From JAGGAG01 sp031402225 (lineage in GTDB: Bacteria; Gemmatimonadota; Gemmatimonadetes; Gemmatimonadales; GWC2-71-9), in contig JANNSD010000050.1 in the NCBI GenBank assembly GCA_031402225.1, positions 1-64,000 on the forward strand: 64,000 nt of DNA, written 5' to 3'. This document shows positions 46,086 to 54,773 of this stretch, in pieces. Below the pieces are notes generated by a model. It did no database searches, had not been told where the DNA came from, and worked only from the letters and a program-made list of their open reading frames with translations. Each line of letters opens with the position of its first letter. The stretch's first letter is position 1. The position numbers and the translations under genes were made by a program.

Positions 46086-48098
46086 ATGCTCCTCATCCTG
46101 ATCTTTGCGCTGCAGCAGCCGGCGCAGCAGCCCGTGGCGCCCCCGGTGGCGCCCCCGCCCCCCGCAGTCGTGAGGCCCGCCTCCCCCATTGCCCGGGTGC
46201 AGGTAGAGCCGGGCGACGTCGCCGTGCAGGCGGGCGACACGGTGCGCCTGCGGGCCGTGGCCTACGACTCGGCCGGCCGCGCGATCCCCAGCGCCACCAC
46301 GAAGTGGTTCCAGGCCGGTCATGGCTTTGAGGGCCGCGTGAGTGACGACGGGCTGGTCACGGCGGGATCCACCGGGACCATGCGCATTGCGGCGGTCACC
46401 AGTGTCGCCGGCAGCAAGCCGACCACCACCTTCACCCGCATCACCATCCTGTCGCCGCCCGCGGCGCGCATCGCGGTTGAACCGGTCGTGAAGCGGCTGT
46501 ACGCGGGGCAGGCGCTTTCGCTGAGCGCCGTGCCGTATGCCGCGAACAATGACCGGCGTTACGACCCGGTTTCCTGGGAGTCCGATGCGCCGGGCATCGT
46601 GTCGGTCACTCCCTCAGGGCGCATCACGGCGCTGCGCGCGGGCCGCGCCACCGTGACGGCGCGTGCGGGCCGCGCCAGCCAGGCGATGCCCCTCGTGGTC
46701 GAGGCCAGCCCGGCGGCGGCCCTCGTGCTGACGCCGGTGGACACGTCGGTGCGCACCGGTGACGTGGTGCGCCTGGGCTTCACGGCGCGCACCGCGGCGG
46801 GCAAGCGCCTGCCTGACGTGCTGCCGGAGTTCCTGGTGAGCCCCGGCGGCGGGGCGGTGGACCCGGACGGTGCCTTCGTGGCGAGTGAGCCCGGCACCTA
46901 CCGTATCGTGGCCTCCTTTGCCGGCCGCACCGCGGAGGCCACGGTAACGGCGCGCCCGCGCGACGCGGTCCGCCCCACCACCGTCGTGGGGCGGCTGCCG
47001 GTCGCGAGCTTCATCTCCACGGAGTTCTGGCTCCACCCGGATGGCCGCCACGGGTATCTCGCCACGCTGGGCGACCGGCTCTATGCCGTGGACCTCGGCG
47101 ATCCCGCAAAGCCCGTCATCACCGACTCGGTCATGGTGGACGCGCGCGTGATCAACGACGTGATGAGCACGGAGGACGGCAAGTTCGGCGTGATGACGCG
47201 CGAGGGCGCGAGTTCCCGGAAGAATGGCATCGTCGTGCTGTCGTTCGAGGATCCCGCACACCCGGTCCAGGTGGCGGAGTTCACCGAGACCGTCAGCGGC
47301 GGCGTGCATAGCACGTTCATCTATCGGGGCTACGTCTACCTCACCGACGACGCCACCGGATCGATGCGGGTCATCGATATCCGCGACCCGTACCATCCAT
47401 CGCAGGTGGCGCGCTGGGAGACGCCCCGCACCGAGGCGGGACGCATGCTGCACGACATCGACGTGCGGGACGGCCTGGCCTACCTCAGCTACTGGAACGA
47501 CGGCCTGGTCATCCTCGACGTCGGGAACGGGATCAAGGGTGGCAGCCCCGAGAATCCGCAGCTGGTGTCGCAGCTCAAGTACGACCTCAATGTGCTGTAT
47601 CGCGATGTCGAGGCGGTGGGTGGGCCGGGCTTCATCCGCGGCACCCACACCGCATGGCGCAGCGGGCGCTACGTCTTCGTCGGCGACGAGGTCTTCTCCG
47701 CGAAGCCAGTGGGAACGCTCGGCCCCATCGGCCTCGGGCGGGCCTACGGACGACTGCACGTCGTGGACGTGTCGGACGTGCTGGCCCCGAGACTCGTGGC
47801 CTGGTACGAACCCAGAGACGGCGGCGCGCACAATGTCTGGGTCGCCGGGGATACGCTCTATCTCGGGGACTACCAGGGGGGCCTGCGGGTGGTGGACATC
47901 TCCGGCGAATTGCGCGGTGACCTGCAGCAGCAGGGGCGCGAGATCGCGCACGTTGCCACGGGGGACGCCCGGGGGCACGTGCCGAACGCGCCGCTTACGT
48001 GGGGCGCCATCTACCGAAACGGCAACATCTACGTTCCCGACATGAATTCGGGTCTCTGGGTGGTGAAGGTGGAGGGATCGGCCGTCGGGGTGCCATAG
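46086..48098 (+). CDS. Secreted Ig-like/LVIVD-repeat protein
   Basis: 670 residues. A short signal and a Pro-rich linker are followed by three bacterial Ig-like domains (about residues 35-310, for example WESDAPGIVSVTPSGRITAL, a BIG2 pattern). A beta-propeller of LVIVD-type repeats occupies about 310-665 (LYAVDLGDPAKP, VIDIRDPYHPSQVARW, LVILDVGNG, LHVVDVSDVLAPRLVAWY, LRVVDISGE). LVIVD repeats occur in choice-of-anchor and surface proteins. It is probably surface-exposed and involved in adhesion or polymer binding. Confidence 0.85.
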   Translation: MLLILIFALQQPAQQPVAPPVAPPPPAVVRPASPIARVQVEPGDVAVQAGDTVRLRAVAYDSAGRAIPSATTKWFQAGHGFEGRVSDDGLVTAGSTGTMRIAAVTSVAGSKPTTTFTRITILSPPAARIAVEPVVKRLYAGQALSLSAVPYAANNDRRYDPVSWESDAPGIVSVTPSGRITALRAGRATVTARAGRASQAMPLVVEASPAAALVLTPVDTSVRTGDVVRLGFTARTAAGKRLPDVLPEFLVSPGGGAVDPDGAFVASEPGTYRIVASFAGRTAEATVTARPRDAVRPTTVVGRLPVASFISTEFWLHPDGRHGYLATLGDRLYAVDLGDPAKPVITDSVMVDARVINDVMSTEDGKFGVMTREGASSRKNGIVVLSFEDPAHPVQVAEFTETVSGGVHSTFIYRGYVYLTDDATGSMRVIDIRDPYHPSQVARWETPRTEAGRMLHDIDVRDGLAYLSYWNDGLVILDVGNGIKGGSPENPQLVSQLKYDLNVLYRDVEAVGGPGFIRGTHTAWRSGRYVFVGDEVFSAKPVGTLGPIGLGRAYGRLHVVDVSDVLAPRLVAWYEPRDGGAHNVWVAGDTLYLGDYQGGLRVVDISGELRGDLQQQGREIAHVATGDARGHVPNAPLTWGAIYRNGNIYVPDMNSGLWVVKVEGSAVGVP

Positions 48099-48187
48099 GG
48101 GCTGGGCGGCTATATTTGCCCCCCTCGATGGCAGCCCCCTCGCTGGGCGCCCCCTGGTCGGTTTCTCATCGGAGTCGGACTCAGATC

Positions 48188-48796
48188 ATGACGCGCGCAT
48201 TGATCGCTGCTGCTGTGCTGGCCATGCTCTGGACCCCGCGCCTGCACGCGCAGGCCCCAACCCAACCGCCAAAGAACTCGGGCGCAGGCCTGCCACAGGT
48301 CTACAAGCCAGAGCAACTGAGTCCGGTGCAGAAGCAGGCCCGCGATGCGGTGTCGACGCTGCGCGATTCAGTGGCCGCGGCCGGCGGTGCCCTGTCCGGG
48401 CTCGGCGCGGACGCGCCGACAACGTCGCTCCGGGTGCTGGAGAGCAGGGCGGCAACCGTCGTCGATCGCTGCGCCGCCGCGGAGCGGCAACGCGCGCATT
48501 CCGTCACGCAACTCTCCACCGCAGCGCTCACCGAGCCGGGCGAGATCAAGGCGCAGAAGGACATGCTGAAGCAGATGAGCATGCTGACGAAGCCGCTGGA
48601 CCAGTGCCGGTCCACCTTCCAGCCGATGGCGCAGCTGGGCAAGGGTCAGGAGGTGCGCGACTACGGCCCGTCGCGTGCCAAGCCGATCCTCGCCGCATTC
48701 CAGCACTTCGACCAGTCGCTCAAGCCCTTCGCGACGGCGATGCAGATCCAGTTCCGGCCGATCATCAACAGTGCCGGAAAGGGTCCGCTCGACTGA
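48188..48796 (+). CDS. Secreted helical protein of unknown function
   Basis: 202 residues from ATG 48188. A signal peptide ends near RLHAQAP. The mature part is helical (LSPVQKQARDAVSTLRDSVA, LRVLESRAATVVDRCAAAER), with two Cys (VVDRC and LDQC) that could pair. No family is recognised. It stands alone, 89 bases behind the LVIVD gene. Confidence 0.65.
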   Translation: MTRALIAAAVLAMLWTPRLHAQAPTQPPKNSGAGLPQVYKPEQLSPVQKQARDAVSTLRDSVAAAGGALSGLGADAPTTSLRVLESRAATVVDRCAAAERQRAHSVTQLSTAALTEPGEIKAQKDMLKQMSMLTKPLDQCRSTFQPMAQLGKGQEVRDYGPSRAKPILAAFQHFDQSLKPFATAMQIQFRPIINSAGKGPLD

Positions 48797-49164
48797 GTGG
48801 ACAACGTGGAGACTCTTGGCAGGCGCGTGTAAACATCATCCACACGCTGTGGACGGACTGGACAGGTGGTTTGGTGGATGGGGGTTAGCTCTCCACAAAG
48901 TGCACATGTTGACGTGGTGTAAGCCGAAGAAAATCAGGCACTTGCGGCGTTTCCGGCATCCCGTAGCTTAGGGTCACGCGCCAAGAGCTCGAGCACCGGA
49001 GCCTGTTTCCCGGCAGCAAGTTGTTGGTGGGTTCGAGCGGCCTCAGCCGGCTCGAACAGGTGGAGCCAGTCGCGCGCTCCATCCGCCCCGATGTGGCGCC
49101 TCGGGATGCAGTGCGAAGGGTTGGTCCGCGACCCGATCCGACTCGCAGCGCTTGTGTTGATGAA

Positions 49165-49190
49165 CCAGGCAGGATGGCCATCCGGCCTGG
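49165..49190. repeat. 26-bp near-palindrome
   Basis: CCAGGC, one base, GGATGG, then CCATCC, one base, GCCTGG. Only the symmetric single bases (A at 49171 and G at 49184) do not pair. It is a possible operator, or an RNA hairpin with a GGCC loop. Confidence 0.75.
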
Positions 49191-49299
49191 GGATGGAAGC
49201 CGAAGCCCCGTGCGAGCCCTACGGTGACGTATCAGTCACCGATGGCCGACGGGAGAAGAACGGCGGCGGCAACGCTCCGACTTCGGGTAATCAGCATGG

Positions 49300-49344
49300 G
49301 GAACGGCCGACAGGGCTCCGGGCTCTGCGGCCGTTTCCGTTTTC
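49300..49344 (+). terminator. Intrinsic terminator-like hairpin
   Basis: GGAACGGCCG (49300-49309) pairs with CGGCCGTTTCC (49328-49338, one bulged T). Inside, CAGGGC (49311-49316) pairs with GCTCTG (49322-49327, one wobble) around a five-base loop, giving about 16 bp in total. GTTTTC follows at once. The T-run is short. Confidence 0.6.
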
Positions 49345-49418
49345 GCTGGTCTGCCTCTGTGGGGTTGTGCCGGTGGACTGCATGGTTGCCGACAGCATGG
49401 TACGGTAGGTTCCATCGC

Positions 49419-49799
49419 ATGGCCCTTCACGTGCTCATCGTGTCACCGGACGAGACGCGCCGCAATGCGCTGACGGCAGCACTGCTGGCCGCGGGGCACC
49501 GGGCCGCTGGAATGGAGAGTGGCGCGGTGGGGGCGGCGGCGCTCACTGAGCCGGGCCTCGACGCGGTGGTGGTAGACCTGCACGCGCCGGAACTGGACGG
49601 CGCTGCATTGCGGGCGCTGCTCGATCCCGCGATACCGGCCGAACCGGTCTCTCTGGAAGACGCCGAGCGGCGCCACATCGCCCAGGCGCTGCACTACACC
49701 GGCGGCAACAAGCGCCGGGCGGCGCTCCTGCTCGGCATCTCCCGCTCGACGCTGCTGCACAAGGTGCGCAAGTACCGCATCATCACGCCGCGCTCCTGA
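49419..49799 (+). CDS. Shortened response regulator with Fis-type helix-turn-helix
   Basis: 126 residues from ATG 49419. Residues 1-75 resemble the first half of a receiver domain (VLIVSPDETRRNALTAALL, phosphoacceptor-like Asp53 in VVVDLHAPELDG). The second half, with the conserved Thr and Lys, is missing. Residues 78-122 are a Fis/NtrC-type DNA-binding domain (RRAALLLGISRSTLLHKVRK). No AAA+ domain is present. Phospho-control is doubtful. It probably binds DNA constitutively or by dimer exchange. Its end overlaps the convergent pseudopilin gene by 17 bases. Confidence 0.75.
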   Translation: MALHVLIVSPDETRRNALTAALLAAGHRAAGMESGAVGAAALTEPGLDAVVVDLHAPELDGAALRALLDPAIPAEPVSLEDAERRHIAQALHYTGGNKRRAALLLGISRSTLLHKVRKYRIITPRS

Positions 49800-50214
49800 C
49801 GATCCGCACCCGTCCGAGCCGCGATACGAAGACTTCGACCCGCGCCGCCCCCAGCGTGACGACATAGCGGGCATTCGCCGCCCCCATCGCCAGTCCGTTG
49901 GGCGCGTAGCTCGTTTCGGAGGGCGCGCTCATGAGTGTGGCGCCGTCCATCGCCGGCCCGGGGGCGCGCCAGCGGAGAGAGTCTCCCACCAGCACCACCA
50001 GCGAATCGGCGGTCAGGAGCACGCGGGCGACGCGCTGCTCATTGAGCGCCACGGCGCGTGCCCGGCCATGCGCGAGTGCGATGCGCGCGGCGGCCTGGCC
50101 GGCGTGAATCCCGTCGAGCGCGCCGCTCATGCGCGGCAGCGCCAGCCCGAGCAGGATGCCCAGGAGCGCCAGCACGATGGCGAGTTCGATCAGTGTGTGT
50201 CCCGTTCGGCGCAT
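49783..50214 (-). CDS. GspH/FimT-like pseudopilin
   Basis: 143 residues from ATG 50214. The type IV prepilin signature GHTLIELAIVLALLGILLGL starts at residue 5; cleavage would follow the Gly, and Glu five residues later is conserved. The C-terminal part (RYVVTLGAARVEVFVSRLGR) is the short beta-domain of minor pseudopilins. No other secretion or pilus gene lies in the window. Confidence 0.82.
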   Translation of the reverse strand: MRRTGHTLIELAIVLALLGILLGLALPRMSGALDGIHAGQAAARIALAHGRARAVALNEQRVARVLLTADSLVVLVGDSLRWRAPGPAMDGATLMSAPSETSYAPNGLAMGAANARYVVTLGAARVEVFVSRLGRVRIVRSAA

Positions 50215-50289
50215 GGTCCATAGTAGGGCGGACGCGTTTGCGCCACGGCACCCTCCGCACGCAATCCGGCGCATTCCGGCGCGGTGGTC

Positions 50290-50318
50290 TTGCCGCGCGC
50301 GGCGCGGGCGCGCATACT
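50290..50318 (+). promoter_or_regulatory. Possible promoter of the MerR-like gene
   Basis: TTGCCG at 50290-50295, a 17-base spacer and CATACT at 50313-50318. Initiation near 50325 would lie just before an ATG at 50333 and about 130 bases before the preferred GTG start at 50456. Confidence 0.4.
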
Positions 50319-50455
50319 GTTTTTCGTCGTTCATGTTGTCGCCCGTTCCCTGTGCACCTCCGGAGCCCTTCCCTGATCCATTCGCTGCCCGCACCGCGGT
50401 CGTGCCTCGCCTCAGCGCCCTACGGCCCGCGCTTCCCGACCGGGACGGTGGTCGC

Positions 50456-51106
50456 GTGACGGCGGGGTTGGCAACGCCTGCCGTGCCACAAGCCGCTGAC
50501 CCGCTGGCCGTGTTGCGCGAGTACCGCACGCTCGCGCCATGGAGCCTGCGCGACCTGGCCGCGGTGGCCGCCGCCGTGCTCGAGGCGTCCGATGTCGTTC
50601 CGCTGAACGCGGCGGCACGTGCGCGCCCCACTGAGCGCACCATCCGGTTCTACGTTACGCGCGGCTTGGTCAGTGCTCCCGAGGGGCGTGGCACCGCCGC
50701 GGTCTATGGTTACCGACACCTGTTGCAGGTGCTGGCGATCAAGCTGCGACAGATGGAAGGCGCCACGCTGGACACGCTCTCGGCCGAGTTTGCCGGGATG
50801 ACGGGTGATATCATCGAGCGTCGCGCGGCGGCGGCATTGGGCACGGCGCTCCCGTCGCCCGAGCGGCTTCCGCTGCTGCGCCCCGCCGGTCACGCGCGCG
50901 GCAAGGTGGGCCGGGCCATGCAGCAGTGGCTCTCGAGCTCGGTGCCGGGCCAGGACCGCGGCAGCAATTGCCGACGCGTGCCGCTGGCGCCCGGGCTGGA
51001 ACTCATGGTTGACGAGCACCATCCGGTGCTACGCGCTGCGGGCGGCGATGCCGCGATCGCCGAGGCGGTGCGCCAGGCGCTGTCTCGCCTGGTCACCGGC
51101 GAGTAG
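50456..51106 (+). CDS. MerR-like helix-turn-helix regulator
   Basis: 216 residues from GTG 50456. An in-frame ATG at 50333 would add a Pro-rich 41-residue extension and cannot be excluded. The MerR winged helix is visible in the middle (RPTERTIRFYVTRGLVSAPE, then AAVYGYRHLLQVLAIKLRQM, about residues 58-105). It is preceded by a helical segment not usual in MerR proteins. The C-terminal half has no visible Cys-rich metal site. It sits 25 bases before lemA-htpX and may control them. Confidence 0.72.
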   Translation: MTAGLATPAVPQAADPLAVLREYRTLAPWSLRDLAAVAAAVLEASDVVPLNAAARARPTERTIRFYVTRGLVSAPEGRGTAAVYGYRHLLQVLAIKLRQMEGATLDTLSAEFAGMTGDIIERRAAAALGTALPSPERLPLLRPAGHARGKVGRAMQQWLSSSVPGQDRGSNCRRVPLAPGLELMVDEHHPVLRAAGGDAAIAEAVRQALSRLVTGE

Positions 51107-51131
51107 TGCCCTCCCTACCGGCGAACCACAC

Positions 51132-51701
51132 ATGACTATCGCCTTCCTGGTCGTCCTGGCCGTCGTGGTGCTCTGGGTCATCAGCGCCTACAACGGCCTG
51201 ATTGCGCTCAAGAACCAGGTGGCCAACGCCTGGAAGCAGATCGACGTCCAGCTCAAGCGGCGGCATGACCTGATCCCCAACCTGGTCAATGCCGTGAAGG
51301 GGCAGATGGACTTCGAGAAGTCCACGCTGGAGGCGGTCATCTCCGCGCGGGCGAAGGCGGTGGGCGCCGCCGGCGTGGCGGCAACGGCAAAGGCCGAGGG
51401 TGAGTTGTCGCAGGCGCTCGGGAAGCTGTTCGCGCTCGCCGAGAACTATCCCGACCTCAAGAGCTCGGCCAACGTGCTCCAGCTTCAGGAAGAGCTGAGC
51501 AGCACCGAGAACAAGATCGGGTTCGCCCGGCAGCTCTACAACGACGTCGCCACGCAGTACAACACGCGGCAGGCCCAGTTTCCCACCAATCTCGTCGCCG
51601 GCCTGGCCAAGGCGGCGCCATCCGAGCTCTGGGAGATCACCGATGCCGGCGAGCGGCAGGTTCCCACCGTCGATCTGTCGCTGAACCGGCCGGCCAGCTG
51701 A
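51132..51701 (+). CDS. lemA: LemA-family membrane protein
   Basis: 189 residues from ATG 51132. One N-terminal membrane helix is followed by the LemA helical bundle (YNGLIALKNQVANAWKQIDV, QLKRRHDLIPNLVNAVKG, LQEELSSTENKIGFARQLYN). LemA genes commonly sit with htpX-like peptidases, as here. The exact role is unknown. htpX starts 4 bases after its stop. Confidence 0.95.
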   Translation: MTIAFLVVLAVVVLWVISAYNGLIALKNQVANAWKQIDVQLKRRHDLIPNLVNAVKGQMDFEKSTLEAVISARAKAVGAAGVAATAKAEGELSQALGKLFALAENYPDLKSSANVLQLQEELSSTENKIGFARQLYNDVATQYNTRQAQFPTNLVAGLAKAAPSELWEITDAGERQVPTVDLSLNRPAS

Positions 51702-51705
51702 GGCA

Positions 51706-52725
51706 GTGACCGCGGGTCACGGCAACCTGTTCGAGGAGCAGGAGCGCAACCGGCGTCGCTCCTTCTGGCTCGTGACCATCTTCGTGCTGTTCTTCGGCTG
51801 GGTCGGCTTCGGCGGAGACCTGGCCCTCTGCATCCTCACGTTGACAGCCGAACCAGGCGCTTACCGGCATGTCGTCCCGTTCATCGGCGTGGTGGCGACG
51901 GTCGTTGCCGGGGGCATCGCCTGGTTCGCGTGGGAGAAGGGCGCCGACCGGGTGCTGTGGGCCACCGGCGCGTGGGAGGTCATCGAGCCGGCCACGCCGG
52001 AGCAGACGCAGTACGTCAACGTGGTGGAGGAGATGGCCATCGCCGCGGGCCAGCCGCGTCCCCGCATCTGGGTGGTGCCCGATCCCGATCCCAATGCGTT
52101 CGCGACCGGCCGGGATCCGCAGCACGCGCACATCGCGGTGACGGAAGGCCTGCTCGCTCGGCTCAACCGGGAAGAACTGCAGGGTGTCGTGGCGCACGAG
52201 ATGGCGCACATCGCCAACTGGGACACCCGCCTGATGACGCTGCTGGCCGCGATGCTGGGTGCGATCGCGCTGATGTCCGACGGGATGGGGCGGATGACGC
52301 GCGGTGGCGTCCGCGTCGGCGGGAGCGGCCTGCGCGGCGAGGGGAAGGGCAAGGGCAACCCGCTTGGGCTCGTGCTGTTGGTGCTCTGGGTCTTCTCCCT
52401 CCTCATCGCTCCGGTGGTCTCGCGACTCCTCGCCATGGCGGTGAGCCGGAAGCGCGAGTTCCTGGCGGATGCCACGGGGTCGCAGTTCACCCGGAACCCG
52501 CTGGCCCTGGCATCGGCGCTGGAGAAGCTGGAGACGGAGCCCGCACCCACCCGGAGCATTACCCGGGGTGCGGCGCACCTCTGTATCGTGGATCCGGCGG
52601 AACGGAAGATGTCGGAACGGGGCGGTTTCGTGGGCGATGTCTTCGCCTCACATCCACCGATGCGGGAGCGGGTGGCGCGGCTGCGGGGCATGGGCTATCA
52701 GTCGTCGGTCGTCAGTCGTCAGTGA
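51706..52725 (+). CDS. htpX: M48-family (HtpX-like) membrane zinc peptidase
   Basis: 339 residues from GTG 51706. Two N-terminal membrane segments (about 18-45 and 56-76) are followed by the zinc motif VVAHEMAHIANWDTR (His164, Glu165, His168). The third ligand lies in SRKREFLADATGSQFT, after another membrane segment. It degrades damaged membrane proteins. The last residues (QSSVVSRQ) are encoded by the GTCAGTCGT repeat tract that begins here, so the original C-terminus may have been altered by that repeat. Confidence 0.93.
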   Translation: MTAGHGNLFEEQERNRRRSFWLVTIFVLFFGWVGFGGDLALCILTLTAEPGAYRHVVPFIGVVATVVAGGIAWFAWEKGADRVLWATGAWEVIEPATPEQTQYVNVVEEMAIAAGQPRPRIWVVPDPDPNAFATGRDPQHAHIAVTEGLLARLNREELQGVVAHEMAHIANWDTRLMTLLAAMLGAIALMSDGMGRMTRGGVRVGGSGLRGEGKGKGNPLGLVLLVLWVFSLLIAPVVSRLLAMAVSRKREFLADATGSQFTRNPLALASALEKLETEPAPTRSITRGAAHLCIVDPAERKMSERGGFVGDVFASHPPMRERVARLRGMGYQSSVVSRQ

Positions 52726-52769
52726 GTCGGCGGTTCACTCATGACTCACGACTCGCGACTCACGACTCG
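52701..52769. repeat. GTCAGTCGT / GACTCACGACTC minisatellite
   Basis: Copies of GTCGTCAGTCGTCAG (52701-52723) are followed by GACTCACGACTCGCGACTC and a further CACGACTCG (52743-52769). The tract spans the 3' ends of the convergent htpX and HD-GYP genes. The same CACGACTCACGAC unit reappears inside dnaE2 at 63948-63977. Confidence 0.8.
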
Positions 52770-53839
52770 CCGTCATCCGAATCATCAAGGAACGTCAGCG
52801 CCTGCCGCCGCTTCACCACCGCCTCGAGTGCGCCGTGTACCCGCTCGTCCACCACGGCATTGATCAGGTCACGCATCCGCTCCACGGCCATGTCGGGCGG
52901 CATTTTTTCCTGATACGGACGCGCCGTGGTCAGCGCATCGAAGATCTCCACCGCCCCCACGATGCGCGCGCCGAGCGGGATCGCCTCCGCCTTGAGCCTG
53001 TCGGGGTAGCCGAAGCCGTCCCAGCGCTCGTGGTGGTTCCGCACGAAGCTGATGATGTCCTTCAGGTGCACCAGCGGGGCCAGGATCTGGCTGCCCACCA
53101 GCACGTGCTGCTTCACGTGGGCGTACTCGTCGTCGGTGAGCGGGCCCTGCTTGTTCAGCACTTCCTCGCGAATACCGATCTTCCCGATATCGTGCAGCCT
53201 GCCCGCCGTGCGAATCAACTCCACGTCTTCATCCGACAGGCCAAGCTCCGCCGCCACGCCCGCTGAGAGATCGGCCACCCGCGCCGAGTGACCGCGCAGG
53301 TAGGCATCCTTGGCCTCGAGGGCGTTGACCAGCGCCTCGAGCGTCGCGATGGACAGCCGCTCGAGCGTTTCCTGTTCCCGCCGCAGCTCCACCGACCGGA
53401 GGTGGACTTCGTCGCTCAGCCAGCGCGCAATGCGCGTGTCCTCCAGCGCCTTGTGCCGCCGCTGCAGGGCCCGGCTCACCGCGCGCGTGAGGTGATCGAG
53501 GTCGAGGGGCTCGGTGACGTAATCCATCGCCCCGCGCTGCACGCAGAGGGCGGCCGTGGTGGCGTCGTGTACTGCAGTGAGCATCAGGATGGCGAGGCTG
53601 GGCTCGAGCTCGAGCAGGGCAGGCACCAGCTCAATGGCGCTCGTGCCCGGCAGGTGCGTATCCAGGAGCATGGCCGCGACCTTTTCGCGGCGCACGATGT
53701 CGAGCGCCTCGGCGCCCGTGCTGGCGGTGAGAATGGAATGACCCTGGAGCCTGAGCTGGCGGGCAATCGCCGTGCGGACCGACTCCTCGTCATCGACGAC
53801 GAGGATACTTGACTGGCCGTCGCTGAGAGGCAGGGTCAC
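52760..53839 (-). CDS. Response regulator with HD-GYP output domain
   Basis: 359 residues. The receiver domain (ILVVDDEESVRTAIARQL, phosphoacceptor Asp in AAMLLDTHLPG) is followed by a coiled linker and a complete HD-GYP domain (RLHDIGKIGIREEVLNK, and NHHERWDGFGYPDRLKAEAI with intact GYP). HD-GYP proteins hydrolyse cyclic di-GMP, so it should lower that messenger after phosphorylation. No histidine kinase is encoded next to it. Its 3' end is built partly from a minisatellite. Confidence 0.95.
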   Translation of the reverse strand: MTLPLSDGQSSILVVDDEESVRTAIARQLRLQGHSILTASTGAEALDIVRREKVAAMLLDTHLPGTSAIELVPALLELEPSLAILMLTAVHDATTAALCVQRGAMDYVTEPLDLDHLTRAVSRALQRRHKALEDTRIARWLSDEVHLRSVELRREQETLERLSIATLEALVNALEAKDAYLRGHSARVADLSAGVAAELGLSDEDVELIRTAGRLHDIGKIGIREEVLNKQGPLTDDEYAHVKQHVLVGSQILAPLVHLKDIISFVRNHHERWDGFGYPDRLKAEAIPLGARIVGAVEIFDALTTARPYQEKMPPDMAVERMRDLINAVVDERVHGALEAVVKRRQALTFLDDSDDGES

Positions 53840-53880
53840 GTCGCGGGCTCCAGTGACGCAAGTGCTTGACGCAACGGAAG

Positions 53881-54732
53881 CTAAGTGTTCCCGTCCACGA
53901 ACTCCACCTCCACCCGGTGCGGGATGATCCCCGCCGCCGCCGCCCGATCGAGCAGCAGTTGCACCGCAGCGCGTCCGCGCACGCCATAGTCCACCGTCCA
54001 GTCATTCACGTACATCCCGACGAACGTGTCAGTGCGCTCGTCGCCGATGCCACGATTGAAGCGCTTGGCGTGCTCCAGGGCGGGGCGGCGATTCGCCAGC
54101 GCGTACTCGATGCTCGCACGAAGGTCCCGCGCCACCTGGTTCATGGTGGCCGCGCCAAGGTCCCGGCGCACCACGTTGCCACCGAGCGGCAGCGGCAGGC
54201 CGGTGTCGCGCAACCACCAGGCGCCCATGTCCTCCCAGAGATGGAGCCCCTGGTCCTGGAAGGTGAGCTGGCCCTCGTGAATGAGCAGGCCCACGTCCAC
54301 GTCGCCGCGCGCCACCGCGTCCTCGATGGTGTCGAACGGCATCACGACCTGTACCGTGTCGGGCTGGTAGAGGCGGAGCGCCAGGCAGGCGGTCGTGAGC
54401 GTGCCCGGAATGCCGACTCGCATGCCGCGCAGGGCGCCGCGCGGATCGCCCGGTGCCGGGACCTTCGCCACAAGGCGTGGACCGTAGCCGTCACCCATGG
54501 ACGAGCCACTCGACAGCAGGGCGTACCTGTCAGCGAGGTACGCGTAGGCGTGGATCGATACCGCGGTCACCTCGAGCTCGGCGCTCAGCGCGCGCCGGTT
54601 GAGCGACTCGATATCCTGCAGTTCGTGCACGTACGTCAGGTCGCCGGTGTCGATCTTCCCCTCGGCGAGCGCATAGAACATGAACGCATCGTCGGAATCG
54701 GGGCTGTGGGCAACGCGAATGGTCGTGGTCAT
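53881..54732 (-). CDS. mqnD: 1,4-dihydroxy-6-naphthoate synthase
   Basis: 283 residues. The N-terminus VAHSPDSDDAFMFYALAEG and the pocket segment SSGSSMGDGYGPRLVA are the MqnD signature. It converts cyclic dehypoxanthinylfutalosine in the futalosine pathway of menaquinone synthesis. This implies menaquinone as respiratory quinone, consistent with an anaerobic N2O-respiring chain. No other mqn gene is in the window. Confidence 0.94.
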   Translation of the reverse strand: MTTTIRVAHSPDSDDAFMFYALAEGKIDTGDLTYVHELQDIESLNRRALSAELEVTAVSIHAYAYLADRYALLSSGSSMGDGYGPRLVAKVPAPGDPRGALRGMRVGIPGTLTTACLALRLYQPDTVQVVMPFDTIEDAVARGDVDVGLLIHEGQLTFQDQGLHLWEDMGAWWLRDTGLPLPLGGNVVRRDLGAATMNQVARDLRASIEYALANRRPALEHAKRFNRGIGDERTDTFVGMYVNDWTVDYGVRGRAAVQLLLDRAAAAGIIPHRVEVEFVDGNT

Positions 54733-54742
54733 GCGTCCTCGA

Positions 54743-54773
54743 GGAGCGTTGTTTCTCCGTCTTCCGTCTAGCG
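54743..54773. repeat. CGTCTTCCG-type short repeat
   Basis: CCGTCTTCCGTC is followed by CGTCTTCCG after four bases, in the 35-base gap between mqnD and the zinc-ribbon gene, reaching the end of the latter. It resembles the other short dispersed repeats of this window. Confidence 0.45.

Larger units (their letters stand above)
48976..49344 (+). ncRNA. Candidate structured RNA in a 620-base gene-free stretch
   Basis: Bases 48797-49418 hold no convincing gene. A weak promoter (TTGCGG 48942-48947, 16-base spacer, TAGCTT 48964-48969) precedes a run of hairpins: 49031-49057 (11 bp, one bulge), 49087-49105, 49112-49147 (TGCGA/TCGCA enclosing GGGT/ACCC), 49165-49190 and 49222-49241. A terminator-like stem at 49300-49344 follows. 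I could not match it to RNase P, tmRNA, 6S, SRP or a known riboswitch. It may be a trans-acting RNA or a long leader of the regulator gene at 49419. Confidence 0.4.

Noticed and set aside
49021..49060. GGTTCGAG segment resembling a tRNA T-loop
   Set aside because: The bases are one arm of a larger hairpin (49031-49057). No acceptor stem, anticodon arm or CCA could be placed around it.
49201..49250. ACCGATGG near a hairpin, reminiscent of the end of a cyclic di-GMP-I riboswitch
   Set aside because: The conserved internal segments of that riboswitch are absent upstream, so the likeness is limited to the last bases.
48976..49344. RNase P RNA or tmRNA in the hairpin-rich stretch
   Set aside because: The length is similar, but neither the universal RNase P core (GAAAGTCC type) nor a tRNA-like end with resume codons is present.
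49091..49408. A 105-codon plus-strand frame in the gene-free stretch
   Set aside because: It crosses several perfect hairpins and the terminator-like stem, has no clear RBS and no recognisable sequence.
52701..52769. CRISPR array from the GACTCACGACTC repeats
   Set aside because: Repeats are 9-12 bases and directly adjacent, without spacers. This is a minisatellite.
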